A stretch of 64,000 bases of DNA from Demequina capsici (GTDB taxonomy: Bacteria > Actinomycetota > Actinomycetes > Actinomycetales > Demequinaceae), in assembly GCF_032102965.1 (NCBI RefSeq), contig NZ_CP134880.1, forward strand, positions 2,914,001 through 2,978,000, read 5' to 3'. Shown here in pieces: positions 7,130-14,675 of this stretch (positions are counted from its first letter, which is position 1; each line of letters begins with the position of its first letter). The notes under the pieces are model-generated. The model was not told the origin of the DNA. It saw nothing but the letters and a program-made list of their open reading frames with translations, and did not search any database. The position numbers were made by a program, and so were the translations under genes.

Positions 7130-10100
7130 CTACCTGAGCACCCCCTGGAACCCGAAGGTGAAGCTCAGCTCGCCCGTCGGCACCCGGTGCTCGGGGTGCG
7201 TCATGGCGCCCCACGAGTTGTCGCCGCCCACGCCGCGCCGCTTCAGGGCGGGACGCAGGATGGTCCGATGGATCGGCGGCAGCTCGTTCGGATGCCTGGC
7301 GTTCTGGATCTCGAACGGAGTCCACGGCAGCGCCGACAGCTCCACGGGGTCCGCCGCGTCGAGCCGGATGCCGAAGCCCGCGTCGTCCAGCACCTCCGCC
7401 CATCGGACGCCAGTGCGGCTGCCCGACTCCTGCGGGCGCATGTACGGCGTGAGCTGCTCGCGCACGTCGCCGTCCCACACGCCCAGGCGTGAGCCGCCGC
7501 GACGGTCCACGTAGCATTCGGCCGGCCCGTCGCCGTACCAGCGGTAACGGTGCAGGTCCGCGTCGACGGTGAGCGTGAACGCGAGCTCGGGCATGTCCGG
7601 CAGGCCCTCGCCCGGCCGGAGCGTGGTCGTCACGTCCACATGGCCGTCACCGTCCACCACGTAGGTCACGTCCACCTCGGAGGGCGGCACGGTGGGCAGC
7701 TCGTACCCGAACTGCACCTCGACCGTGTGCTCGTGGCGCACCACCTTCGGCTTCTCGAACCCTGCTCGCGGCCTGCGAGCCTGGCTCGCCACCTCCCACT
7801 GGCCGTCGCGGAACGGCATGCCCCAGCCGCGCTCGTTCGAGGTGGGCGCATGCCAGAAGCTGGGGTACGGGACGTCGCGCAACAGCTCACGCCCGCCGTC
7901 GGACGTGCGTCCGTACCGGTAGGACACCAGGTAGCCGTAGAGACGGGAGAACGTCACCGAGAAGTGGGATCCGTGGACGCCGACGTTGTGGGTGCTCTCC
8001 ACGACGCGCGGCGCTGGGGCACGACGAGGCGCGGGCGCGTCGGCCGGGACCGCCACGTTCACGACCGCCTGCTCCCAGCCGAGCTCGTAGCCGGCATCGG
8101 CCCACTCCGTCCGGGCCTTGAGCCGGTAGGACACGTCGACCGTGTACTCGCCCGGCGCGGAGGGCACCTCGAACGGCAGCGGGTACGTGCGCGCCTCGCC
8201 GGCGGGCACGTCGACCTCGAGCACGACCTCGCGGAGCGTGCGACCCTCCCGGCCCAGCGCGACGACCACGTCCACGTCGCCGAGGTCGGTGAACAGACGC
8301 CTGTTCGCGATCCGCACCTCGCCCGCGCCGATGGCGGTCCGGAACGGCTGGTACAGGTAGCGGACCTCCTGGTATGCGGGCGTCGGCGTGCGGTCGGAGA
8401 AGACGATGCCGTTGGCGCTGAACTCCGCGTCGTGCGGCGTCTCTCCTGAATCGCCTCCATAGCCCTTGAAGCCCACGCCGTAGCGGTCCACCAGCGGCAG
8501 CGTCTGGTCCACGAAGTCCCAGATGAACCCGCCCTGGAACAGCGGCTCCCGGTCCGCGAGATCCAGGTACTTGTCCACCGCGCCGAACGAGTTGCCCATC
8601 GAGTGGGCGTACTCGCACAGCACGAACGGCTTGTCGCGGTGCTCCTTCAGGTGCGCCTCGATCTCTGCGGCCGGCGTGTACATCTGGCTCGTCACGTCGG
8701 TGGTCTCCGGGTAGCGCGGATCCCAGTGGACGCCCTCGTAATGCACAGGGCGCGTGGGGTCCGTCGCATGGAACCACTCGGTCATGTCGCGCAGCACCGA
8801 GCCGCCGAACGACTCGTTGCCCAGCGACCACATGACGATGCTCGGGTGGTTCCTGTCCCGCCGGTACATGCTGTTCGCACGGTCCAGCAGCGCGGGCTTC
8901 CACTCCTGGCGGTCGCCGGGCAGCGCCTGCTCCACCGTCAGCTCGCCCGCGACGACCTTGTCCCACATCGCGTGGGTCTCCAGGTTCATCTCATCGATCA
9001 CGTACAGGCCGTAGCGGTCGCACAGCTCGTAGAACACCGACGAGTTCGGGTAGTGGCTGGTGCGCACCGAGTCGACGCCGGCGCGCTTCATGAGCTGGAC
9101 GTCCCGCTCGATCTCCTGCGCGGTCATGGCGCGGCCGCGCGCACCGAACTCGTGACGGTTGGTGCCGTGGAACACCACCCGCTTGCCGTTGATCTTGAGG
9201 ATCGCGTCCTCGATGTCGACCCGCCGCAGGCCCACGCGCTGCGGGATGACCTCGGTGACCGCACCGTCCGCGTCGAGCACCTCGATCAGCACCTCGTACA
9301 GGTACGGGTCCTCGGCGCTCCACAGCCTCGGGCTGTCGAGCCGGACCACCAGGCGGCCGTCCTCCTGCGCCATCGGGCCGACGCCCACCACGGTCGCACG
9401 GACGGAGCCCGGTCCCTCGAGGGTCGCGGTGAGCGCGATCTCACCAACGGCCAGACCGCGCGCCACCGTGGCGGACAGCTCCACGTCCTCCACGTGCGCG
9501 GCCGGACGGCGGTGCAGCACCACGTCGCGGAAGATCCCGTGGAAGCGGTAGAAGTCCTGGTCCTCCAGCCACGACGCGGCGGTCCACTTGAAGACCTGCG
9601 CGGCCAGCCTGTTGACGCCGTCCACCACATGCTCGGTGAGGTCGAACTCCGACGGGGTGAACGAGTCCGTCGCCCACCCCACGTACGCGCCGTTCAGCCA
9701 CACCGCGATGCCGCTCTCGGCCCCGTGGAACCGGACCGACAGCCGTTCGCCCGCCGCCAGCGGTCGCTCGAGGGTGAACTCCTTGACGTAGCTCGCGACC
9801 GGATTCCAGTCCCGGGGAGTCTGGCCCGGCTCCAGGTCCTCGAGCCCGTCCCACGGGTACTGCACGTTCGCGTACTGCGGACGGTCGTACCCGTGCATCT
9901 GCACGTGGGCCGGGACGGGGATGTCGTCCCATCCGTCCACGTTCATGCCCGGCTGCTCGAAGCCGGGAAGCGTCATCGACGGGTTCTTCGCGTGATGAAG
10001 CTTCCACAGCCCGTTCAGGCACTGCTCGTAGCCGCTGTCCCCGGTGAGCGCCTCCTCGGCGTCCCGGAACCAACGATGATCCGACCTGGCTGCCATGCGG

Positions 10101-10150
10101 TTCTCGGACACGTACTCCGGATCGGTGATCCGGTCGATCTTGAAGCTCAC
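7130..10150 (-). CDS. lacZ: Beta-galactosidase, glycoside hydrolase family 2
   Basis: A 1006-residue LacZ-type enzyme that hydrolyses terminal beta-D-galactosides. The order is the GH2 sugar-binding domain, an immunoglobulin-like domain, the TIM barrel and a C-terminal LacZ beta-sandwich. The acid/base Glu is at about residue 446 in WSLGNESFGG and the nucleophile Glu at about 513 in LCEYAHSMGN. No signal peptide is seen, so it is cytoplasmic and acts on imported sugar. The GTG start at 10150 overlaps the upstream permease TGA (GTGA), which implies translational coupling and makes this the last gene of the transporter operon. Confidence 0.93.
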   Translation of the reverse strand: MSFKIDRITDPEYVSENRMAARSDHRWFRDAEEALTGDSGYEQCLNGLWKLHHAKNPSMTLPGFEQPGMNVDGWDDIPVPAHVQMHGYDRPQYANVQYPWDGLEDLEPGQTPRDWNPVASYVKEFTLERPLAAGERLSVRFHGAESGIAVWLNGAYVGWATDSFTPSEFDLTEHVVDGVNRLAAQVFKWTAASWLEDQDFYRFHGIFRDVVLHRRPAAHVEDVELSATVARGLAVGEIALTATLEGPGSVRATVVGVGPMAQEDGRLVVRLDSPRLWSAEDPYLYEVLIEVLDADGAVTEVIPQRVGLRRVDIEDAILKINGKRVVFHGTNRHEFGARGRAMTAQEIERDVQLMKRAGVDSVRTSHYPNSSVFYELCDRYGLYVIDEMNLETHAMWDKVVAGELTVEQALPGDRQEWKPALLDRANSMYRRDRNHPSIVMWSLGNESFGGSVLRDMTEWFHATDPTRPVHYEGVHWDPRYPETTDVTSQMYTPAAEIEAHLKEHRDKPFVLCEYAHSMGNSFGAVDKYLDLADREPLFQGGFIWDFVDQTLPLVDRYGVGFKGYGGDSGETPHDAEFSANGIVFSDRTPTPAYQEVRYLYQPFRTAIGAGEVRIANRRLFTDLGDVDVVVALGREGRTLREVVLEVDVPAGEARTYPLPFEVPSAPGEYTVDVSYRLKARTEWADAGYELGWEQAVVNVAVPADAPAPRRAPAPRVVESTHNVGVHGSHFSVTFSRLYGYLVSYRYGRTSDGGRELLRDVPYPSFWHAPTSNERGWGMPFRDGQWEVASQARRPRAGFEKPKVVRHEHTVEVQFGYELPTVPPSEVDVTYVVDGDGHVDVTTTLRPGEGLPDMPELAFTLTVDADLHRYRWYGDGPAECYVDRRGGSRLGVWDGDVREQLTPYMRPQESGSRTGVRWAEVLDDAGFGIRLDAADPVELSALPWTPFEIQNARHPNELPPIHRTILRPALKRRGVGGDNSWGAMTHPEHRVPTGELSFTFGFQGVLR

Positions 10151-10980
10151 TTGACGACTCCCGTGAAACCGGCCACGAAGGACCGCTGCAGTACGAAGAA
10201 GATGACGATGGTGGGCAGCGAGGCGATCAGCACCGCGAGCATGAGCGCGCCGTAGTCGATCACGTAGCCGCCGGTGAAGTTGGAGATCAGCATCGGCATG
10301 GTCTGATAGTCGGCGTTGACCAGGATCACCTTGGGCCACAGGAAGTTGTTCCACGCCGCCATGAAGGTGATGACCGCAGCCGCCGCGTACGTCGGCCGCA
10401 TGGTGGGGACGAACATGCGGAAGAAGATGGACAGCTCGCCAAGGCCGTCCATGCGGGCAGCCTCGATGATCTCGTGCGGGAAGCTGCGCGCCGACTGCCG
10501 GAACATGAGGATCAGCAGCGGGGTCGCGATCGCGGGCAGCACCACCGCCCACACCGAGTTGATGAGGCCGAAGTTGGCGAACAGCCGGAACAGCGGGATC
10601 ATCGTGGCCGCGAACGGGATCATCATGGCCAGCATGAGGACCCACATGAGGCGGTCCTTGTTGCGCGAGTGGTAGACCTCGAAGCCGTAGCCGGCGATCG
10701 AGCTGACCACCAGCGCGAGCACCGTGGTCGCCACCGCGTTGACCGTCGAGTGGTACATGGCGGCGTACACGTCCTGCTGGCCCAGCAGCGTCTGCCAGTT
10801 CTGGATCAGGGAGCTGCCGGGCAGCATCCGTGACGCGAGCACGTCGTTGCTGGTGTTCGTGGCCGAGACCGCCATGAAGTACAGGGGGCCGATCGACACC
10901 GCGGCGACGATGGTGAGGAACGCATACTTGGGAACCTCGCGGAGACCCCGGAAGACTTGTGCGCTAGTCACGCTTGTCAC
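10147..10980 (-). CDS. Carbohydrate ABC transporter permease, MalG type
   Basis: A 277-residue inner permease subunit with six predicted membrane helices. The EAA loop that contacts the ATPase reads EAARMDGLGELSIFFRMFVP at about residues 165-185. It pairs with the permease encoded just upstream, whose 3' end it overlaps by 17 bp, and with the lipoprotein at 11997-13313. The neighbouring beta-galactosidase suggests galactosides as substrate. No ATPase gene is encoded in the locus, as is common for actinobacterial sugar importers that share one ATPase. Confidence 0.92.
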   Translation of the reverse strand: MTSVTSAQVFRGLREVPKYAFLTIVAAVSIGPLYFMAVSATNTSNDVLASRMLPGSSLIQNWQTLLGQQDVYAAMYHSTVNAVATTVLALVVSSIAGYGFEVYHSRNKDRLMWVLMLAMMIPFAATMIPLFRLFANFGLINSVWAVVLPAIATPLLILMFRQSARSFPHEIIEAARMDGLGELSIFFRMFVPTMRPTYAAAAVITFMAAWNNFLWPKVILVNADYQTMPMLISNFTGGYVIDYGALMLAVLIASLPTIVIFFVLQRSFVAGFTGVVK

Positions 10981-11929
10981 CCACCTTCATCTGAATGGCT
11001 GCCAGGATCGCGACCATGATGAGGATCACGTAGGACAGCGCGGCACCGTAGCCGAAGTTCGGGTTGTTCTGGAACGACACCTTGTACAGGTAGTGCGACA
11101 TCGTCATCGACGTGTTCGCCGGCCCGCCCTGCGTGAGGTTGAAGGACTCGTCGAACATCTGCAGCGTGCCGTTGATGGACATGATCACCGTGAGCAGGAT
11201 CATCGGCTTCAGCTGCGGGATGGTGACGGAGAAGAAGGTCCTGAGGGGGCCAGCGCCGTCGATCTTCGCGGCCTCGATCGTGGTCGGATCGATGTTCTGC
11301 AGACCTGCCAGGTAGAAGATCATGTTGTACCCGGTCCAGCGCCACAGCAGGCCCAGGATGATGACCATCCGCGCCGTGCCCGGCTGACCCAGCCAGTTGA
11401 CCGGACCGTCGATCAGGTGCAGCGCGAGGAGCCAGTCGTTCACCAGGCCGTCGGTCGCGAAGATGGTGCGGAACACCAGCGAGTACGACACGAGCGAGAT
11501 CGCGGCAGGCAGGAAGATCGCGGTGCGCCAGAAGCCCTTGAACCTCAAGCGCGGATTGTTGAGGATGTTCGCGAGCACGAGCGCGCTGATCAGCATGATC
11601 GGCACCTGGATCACCAGGTACAGCATCGTGGTCTTGATGGTCTGGATGAACACCTCGTCGTGCAGCATGCGCGTGTAGTTGAACCACAGCGGGTCGGCGA
11701 ACGCGAGGTTGGTGCCGCGCCCCGTCTTGAAGGACAGGATCAGCGCCTGGAACATCGGCCAGAACATCATGATGCCGATCAGCGCTGCGGCGGGCAGCAG
11801 GAACGCCCACCCGGTCAGGCTCCGGCGGCGTGCGGCAGGGGACAGCTTGGGCGAAGGGCCCTTGGGCCTCTTCATGCTCTTCTTGGTGTCGCCGAGCTCG
11901 GTGAGCGCGGCGGGCGTCGTCATTGACAC
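10964..11929 (-). CDS. Carbohydrate ABC transporter permease, MalF type
   Basis: A 321-residue permease with a 40-residue Lys/Arg-rich cytoplasmic N-terminus, then about six membrane helices. Its EAA loop is EAAKIDGAGPLRTFFSVTIP at about residues 222-241. It overlaps the following MalG-type gene. The start could be GTG 11929 or ATG 11923; GGGAG upstream does not decide between them. A strong hairpin lies between this gene and the upstream binding-protein gene and may set their relative expression. Confidence 0.92.
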   Translation of the reverse strand: MSMTTPAALTELGDTKKSMKRPKGPSPKLSPAARRRSLTGWAFLLPAAALIGIMMFWPMFQALILSFKTGRGTNLAFADPLWFNYTRMLHDEVFIQTIKTTMLYLVIQVPIMLISALVLANILNNPRLRFKGFWRTAIFLPAAISLVSYSLVFRTIFATDGLVNDWLLALHLIDGPVNWLGQPGTARMVIILGLLWRWTGYNMIFYLAGLQNIDPTTIEAAKIDGAGPLRTFFSVTIPQLKPMILLTVIMSINGTLQMFDESFNLTQGGPANTSMTMSHYLYKVSFQNNPNFGYGAALSYVILIMVAILAAIQMKVGDKRD

Positions 11930-11952
11930 AGGAAACTCCCGATGGCTGGTGC

Positions 11953-11994
11953 GGGAGGGGGCCGGAGACCCGGCCCCCTCCCTATCCGGATAGG
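11953..11994 (-). promoter_or_regulatory. Intra-operon hairpin plus 14-bp palindrome
   Basis: A perfect 13-bp stem (GGGAGGGGGCCGG with its complement, four-base loop) at 11953-11982 overlaps by two bases a perfect palindrome CCTATCCGGATAGG at 11981-11994. Both sit just after the binding-protein stop codon. In similar operons such a hairpin stabilises the binding-protein mRNA or partly terminates transcription before the permease genes. There is no U-tract. Confidence 0.6.
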
Positions 11995-11996
11995 TG

Positions 11997-13313
11997 TCAG
12001 CTCATCGCGAACTCGACGGTGTCCTGCGCCTCCTGCAGCGCAGTCTGCATGTCCTCGCCGCCCATGATCTTGGTGATCGCGGCCGAGACTGCGTCACGAG
12101 CCTCGTAGTAGTAGACGCCCGTGTTGTTCGACGGCACCTGCGCCGCGAACTTCAGGACGTCGGCGTAGATGGCCTGTCCGCCGAAGAAGTCGACGGGCTG
12201 CGAGTACACCGTGCTGTCGCCGGCGGGCAGCCAGTTCGCCACGGCACCCGCACCAGGCAGGATCGTGTCGTACAGGTCGGTGGACCCGGCGAACGTGGAC
12301 TTCAGGAAGTCGGACGCGAGCGCGTAGTCGGCGTTCGAGCTGATCGCCCACGACGAGCCGCCGTTGGCCGAGTAGTGCGTGGCACCGTCGATGCCGGACA
12401 GCGCCGGCAGGTCCGTGACCGCCCAGTCACCGGACTGGTCGGTGGCGGACTGCAGCGAGCCGGAGATCCAGATGCCGTTGATGGTGCTCGCGACGTTGCC
12501 GTTCACCAGCGAGTTGATGTACTCGTCCCACGAGTTGACCTCGGTGAAGATGCCGTCCTTCACCATCTCCGAGTACACGTTGATGGAGGCCTCGAGCGCC
12601 GCGTTGTCGACGATGGTCGGGTTGCCCTGGTCGTCGAACAGGCTCGCACCGGCCGACTGCAGCATCATCATGATCATGTCGGAGGATCCGGCCTGGCCCG
12701 ACAGCAGCGGGTAGCCCGTCTTGTCCAGGATGTCCTTGCCCATGGTGATGTAGTCGTCCCACGAGACGTCCGTGAAGTCGTCGATCGTGTAGCCGGCCTG
12801 GGACAGGATGTCGGTGCGCATCGCGTTGACCGCGGTGCCCGAGTCGAATGGCACGCCGTAGTTGACGCCGTCGATCGTGGAGTACGCGGCGACGCCCGCC
12901 GGGAACTCGGTGAAGTCGATGCCCGAGTCGGTCAGCGGTGCGAACAGGTCCGGGTAGTTGATGGCGTTCTTCTGGAACGCGTTGTTCTGCACCAGGAAGA
13001 TGTCCGGCAGCTGGTCGTACTGCTGCGCCTGGGCGATCGTCGTCATCTTGGTCTGGATGTCGTCCCAGGTCATCTCCTGGATGTCGAGCTTGAAGTCGGG
13101 GTGGTCCTGCTGGTAGACCTTCTCCGCCTCCTGCATCGCGTAGATGTTGAACGTCGGGTCCCACGCCCACACGGTGAGGGTGTTGCCGCCCGAGCCGCTC
13201 GACTCGCTCGATCCGCCGGTCGCGTCGCCGCTGCCGCCGCTGGAGCACGCCGCCAGGCCGAGCGTGAATGCCGCTGTCGCGGCCACTGCCGCACCTGCTC
13301 TGAGGATCTTCAT
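11997..13313 (-). CDS. Sugar ABC transporter solute-binding lipoprotein
   Basis: A family 1 extracellular solute-binding protein of 438 residues. The signal peptide ends in a lipobox GLAAC with the lipidated Cys at residue 23, followed by a Gly/Ser-rich linker to the ligand domain (NTLTVWAWDPTFNIYAMQEA at the start). I chose ATG 13313 because GAAGG is about nine nt upstream; an ATG two codons earlier would be too close. It is the first gene of the operon and would deliver sugar to the two permeases. The likely ligands are galactose-containing oligosaccharides, inferred from the adjacent glycosidases. Confidence 0.92.
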   Translation of the reverse strand: MKILRAGAAVAATAAFTLGLAACSSGGSGDATGGSSESSGSGGNTLTVWAWDPTFNIYAMQEAEKVYQQDHPDFKLDIQEMTWDDIQTKMTTIAQAQQYDQLPDIFLVQNNAFQKNAINYPDLFAPLTDSGIDFTEFPAGVAAYSTIDGVNYGVPFDSGTAVNAMRTDILSQAGYTIDDFTDVSWDDYITMGKDILDKTGYPLLSGQAGSSDMIMMMLQSAGASLFDDQGNPTIVDNAALEASINVYSEMVKDGIFTEVNSWDEYINSLVNGNVASTINGIWISGSLQSATDQSGDWAVTDLPALSGIDGATHYSANGGSSWAISSNADYALASDFLKSTFAGSTDLYDTILPGAGAVANWLPAGDSTVYSQPVDFFGGQAIYADVLKFAAQVPSNNTGVYYYEARDAVSAAITKIMGGEDMQTALQEAQDTVEFAMS

Positions 13314-13470
13314 GTCCATCCGCCTTCTTCGTTGAAGTCGTTCCCGGCATCGCTGGGCGAACCCCATCGAACGCCCGCCGGTGGAACACACCGTCATCGC
13401 TCACCCGGGCCGGCGTCGGTGACGGCACAGTGGTCCGACATCGTCGTCGTCCGGGCTCCGTGATTTCGGA

Positions 13471-13486
13471 ATGTTAAGGTCAACAT
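13471..13486. promoter_or_regulatory. Candidate LacI-family operator 1
   Basis: ATGTTAAGGTCAACAT is a 16-bp imperfect palindrome upstream of the transporter operon, 158 bp from its start codon. The right half GTCAACAT is identical to that of the second site at 13572. LacI-family proteins typically bind such even palindromes with a central CG or GG. Confidence 0.6.
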
Positions 13487-13571
13487 AACGGACGATGCCG
13501 TGACCGCAAGAGGCAAACGAGTCACGATTCGGTAAAGGTTGGCATCCGAAACGGACTATTCGACGCTTGCA

Positions 13572-13587
13572 ATGGTGACGTCAACAT
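13572..13587. promoter_or_regulatory. Candidate LacI-family operator 2
   Basis: ATGGTGACGTCAACAT is a 16-bp palindrome with one mismatched pair, 32 bp before the lacI start. It overlaps the expected -35 region of the lacI promoter, which suggests autoregulation. Its spacing of 101 bp from operator 1 could allow looping. Confidence 0.62.
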
Positions 13588-13607
13588 ACCGACGTTGACA
13601 GTGCCGC

Positions 13608-13613
13608 TACTGT
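13608..13613 (+). promoter_or_regulatory. Probable -10 element (TACTGT) of a leaderless transcript
   Basis: TACTGT ends six nucleotides before the GTG start of the LacI gene at 13620, and no ribosome binding site is present. Confidence 0.45.
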
Positions 13614-13619
13614 GTCGAT

Positions 13620-14654
13620 GTGGCGGTCAACGGAGCACGCGCGGGACGCAAGACGGGTCCCTCGATCATGGATGTGGCGCGCCTGGCAGGAGTGTCGGGT
13701 CAGACTGTGTCGCGCGTGACCAACGGCGCCGACTCGGTGAGGCCCGAGACGCGCGACCGGGTGCTGCGCGCCATGGACCAGCTGGGCTACTCGCCGAACC
13801 ACGCGGCACGGGCCTTGCGGCACGGTCGATTCGGGTCGATCGGCCTGCTCGCGCACCGCTTCGACCGCACCGGCGAGGCCATGATGACGGACGCGGTGCT
13901 GCGCGCCGCTGCCGTCCGTGACCTGAGCGTCACGCTCGTGAGCGTGTACGCCGCCACGGCCGACGGCTGGAGCCCCGCCGCGCGTCGCATGCAGCACCAG
14001 ACGGTGGACGGCCTCATCATCATCCGCTCGGAGGGCGCCTCGACCCTGCCTCTGTCGCTGCCCGCCGGCATGCCCGTCGCGGTCGCGGACTCCCGCGTGC
14101 GCGGCATCTACCCCACCGTCGTGGCCGACGAGATCGGGGCCGTGCGCGCCGCCGTGGACCATCTGCTCGACCTGGGCCACCGCACCGTGCACCACATCTC
14201 CGGCCCCGAGGACTCGGAGCCTGCGCGCGTGCGCCGCTCGGGCTGGGAGCTGCGGCTCGCCGAGCGCGGCGTCCCGATCCCCCCGGTGGCAGTCGGCGAC
14301 TGGACCGCGGAGTCCGGATACCGCGCGGGCACGCTCCTCGCGGCAGACCCTGAGGTCACCGCGATCCTCTGCGCCAACGACGAGACGGCGCTCGGCGTCC
14401 TTCACGCCCTCCGCGCCGCGGGACGGCACGTCCCGAACGACGTGTCCGTGGTCGGATACGACGGCATCGCGCTCAGCGCGCATTCCGACCCGCCGCTGAC
14501 CACCATCTACCAGGACTTCACCACCATGGGCACCGAGCTGGTGCGGCTGGTGGTCGACCAGATCGACTCGCACGCCTACTCCGACGCGCCGAACGTGATC
14601 GTGCCGTCGCACCTGGTGGTGCGGGAGTCGACGGCACCGCCCAAGCGGATCTGA
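13620..14654 (+). CDS. LacI family transcriptional regulator of the galactoside locus
   Basis: A 344-residue repressor. The N-terminal helix-turn-helix and hinge read IMDVARLAGVSGQTVSRVTN and then LGYSPNHAARALR, followed by a periplasmic-binding-protein-like sugar domain. It is divergent from the transporter-lacZ operon and lies between it and the alpha-galactosidase gene, so it very likely controls both. Two matching palindromes in the intergenic space are its probable operators. The inducer is presumably galactose or a galactoside; this is inferred from context. The GTG start lacks a Shine-Dalgarno and is probably leaderless. Confidence 0.9.
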   Translation: MAVNGARAGRKTGPSIMDVARLAGVSGQTVSRVTNGADSVRPETRDRVLRAMDQLGYSPNHAARALRHGRFGSIGLLAHRFDRTGEAMMTDAVLRAAAVRDLSVTLVSVYAATADGWSPAARRMQHQTVDGLIIIRSEGASTLPLSLPAGMPVAVADSRVRGIYPTVVADEIGAVRAAVDHLLDLGHRTVHHISGPEDSEPARVRRSGWELRLAERGVPIPPVAVGDWTAESGYRAGTLLAADPEVTAILCANDETALGVLHALRAAGRHVPNDVSVVGYDGIALSAHSDPPLTTIYQDFTTMGTELVRLVVDQIDSHAYSDAPNVIVPSHLVVRESTAPPKRI

Positions 14655-14675
14655 GTCTTCGCGAGCGGGACGCCG

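Noticed and set aside
8603..10255. 550-codon plus-strand open frame opposite lacZ
   Set aside because: Antisense to a complete GH2 enzyme; His/Val/Arg/Asp-rich shadow composition.
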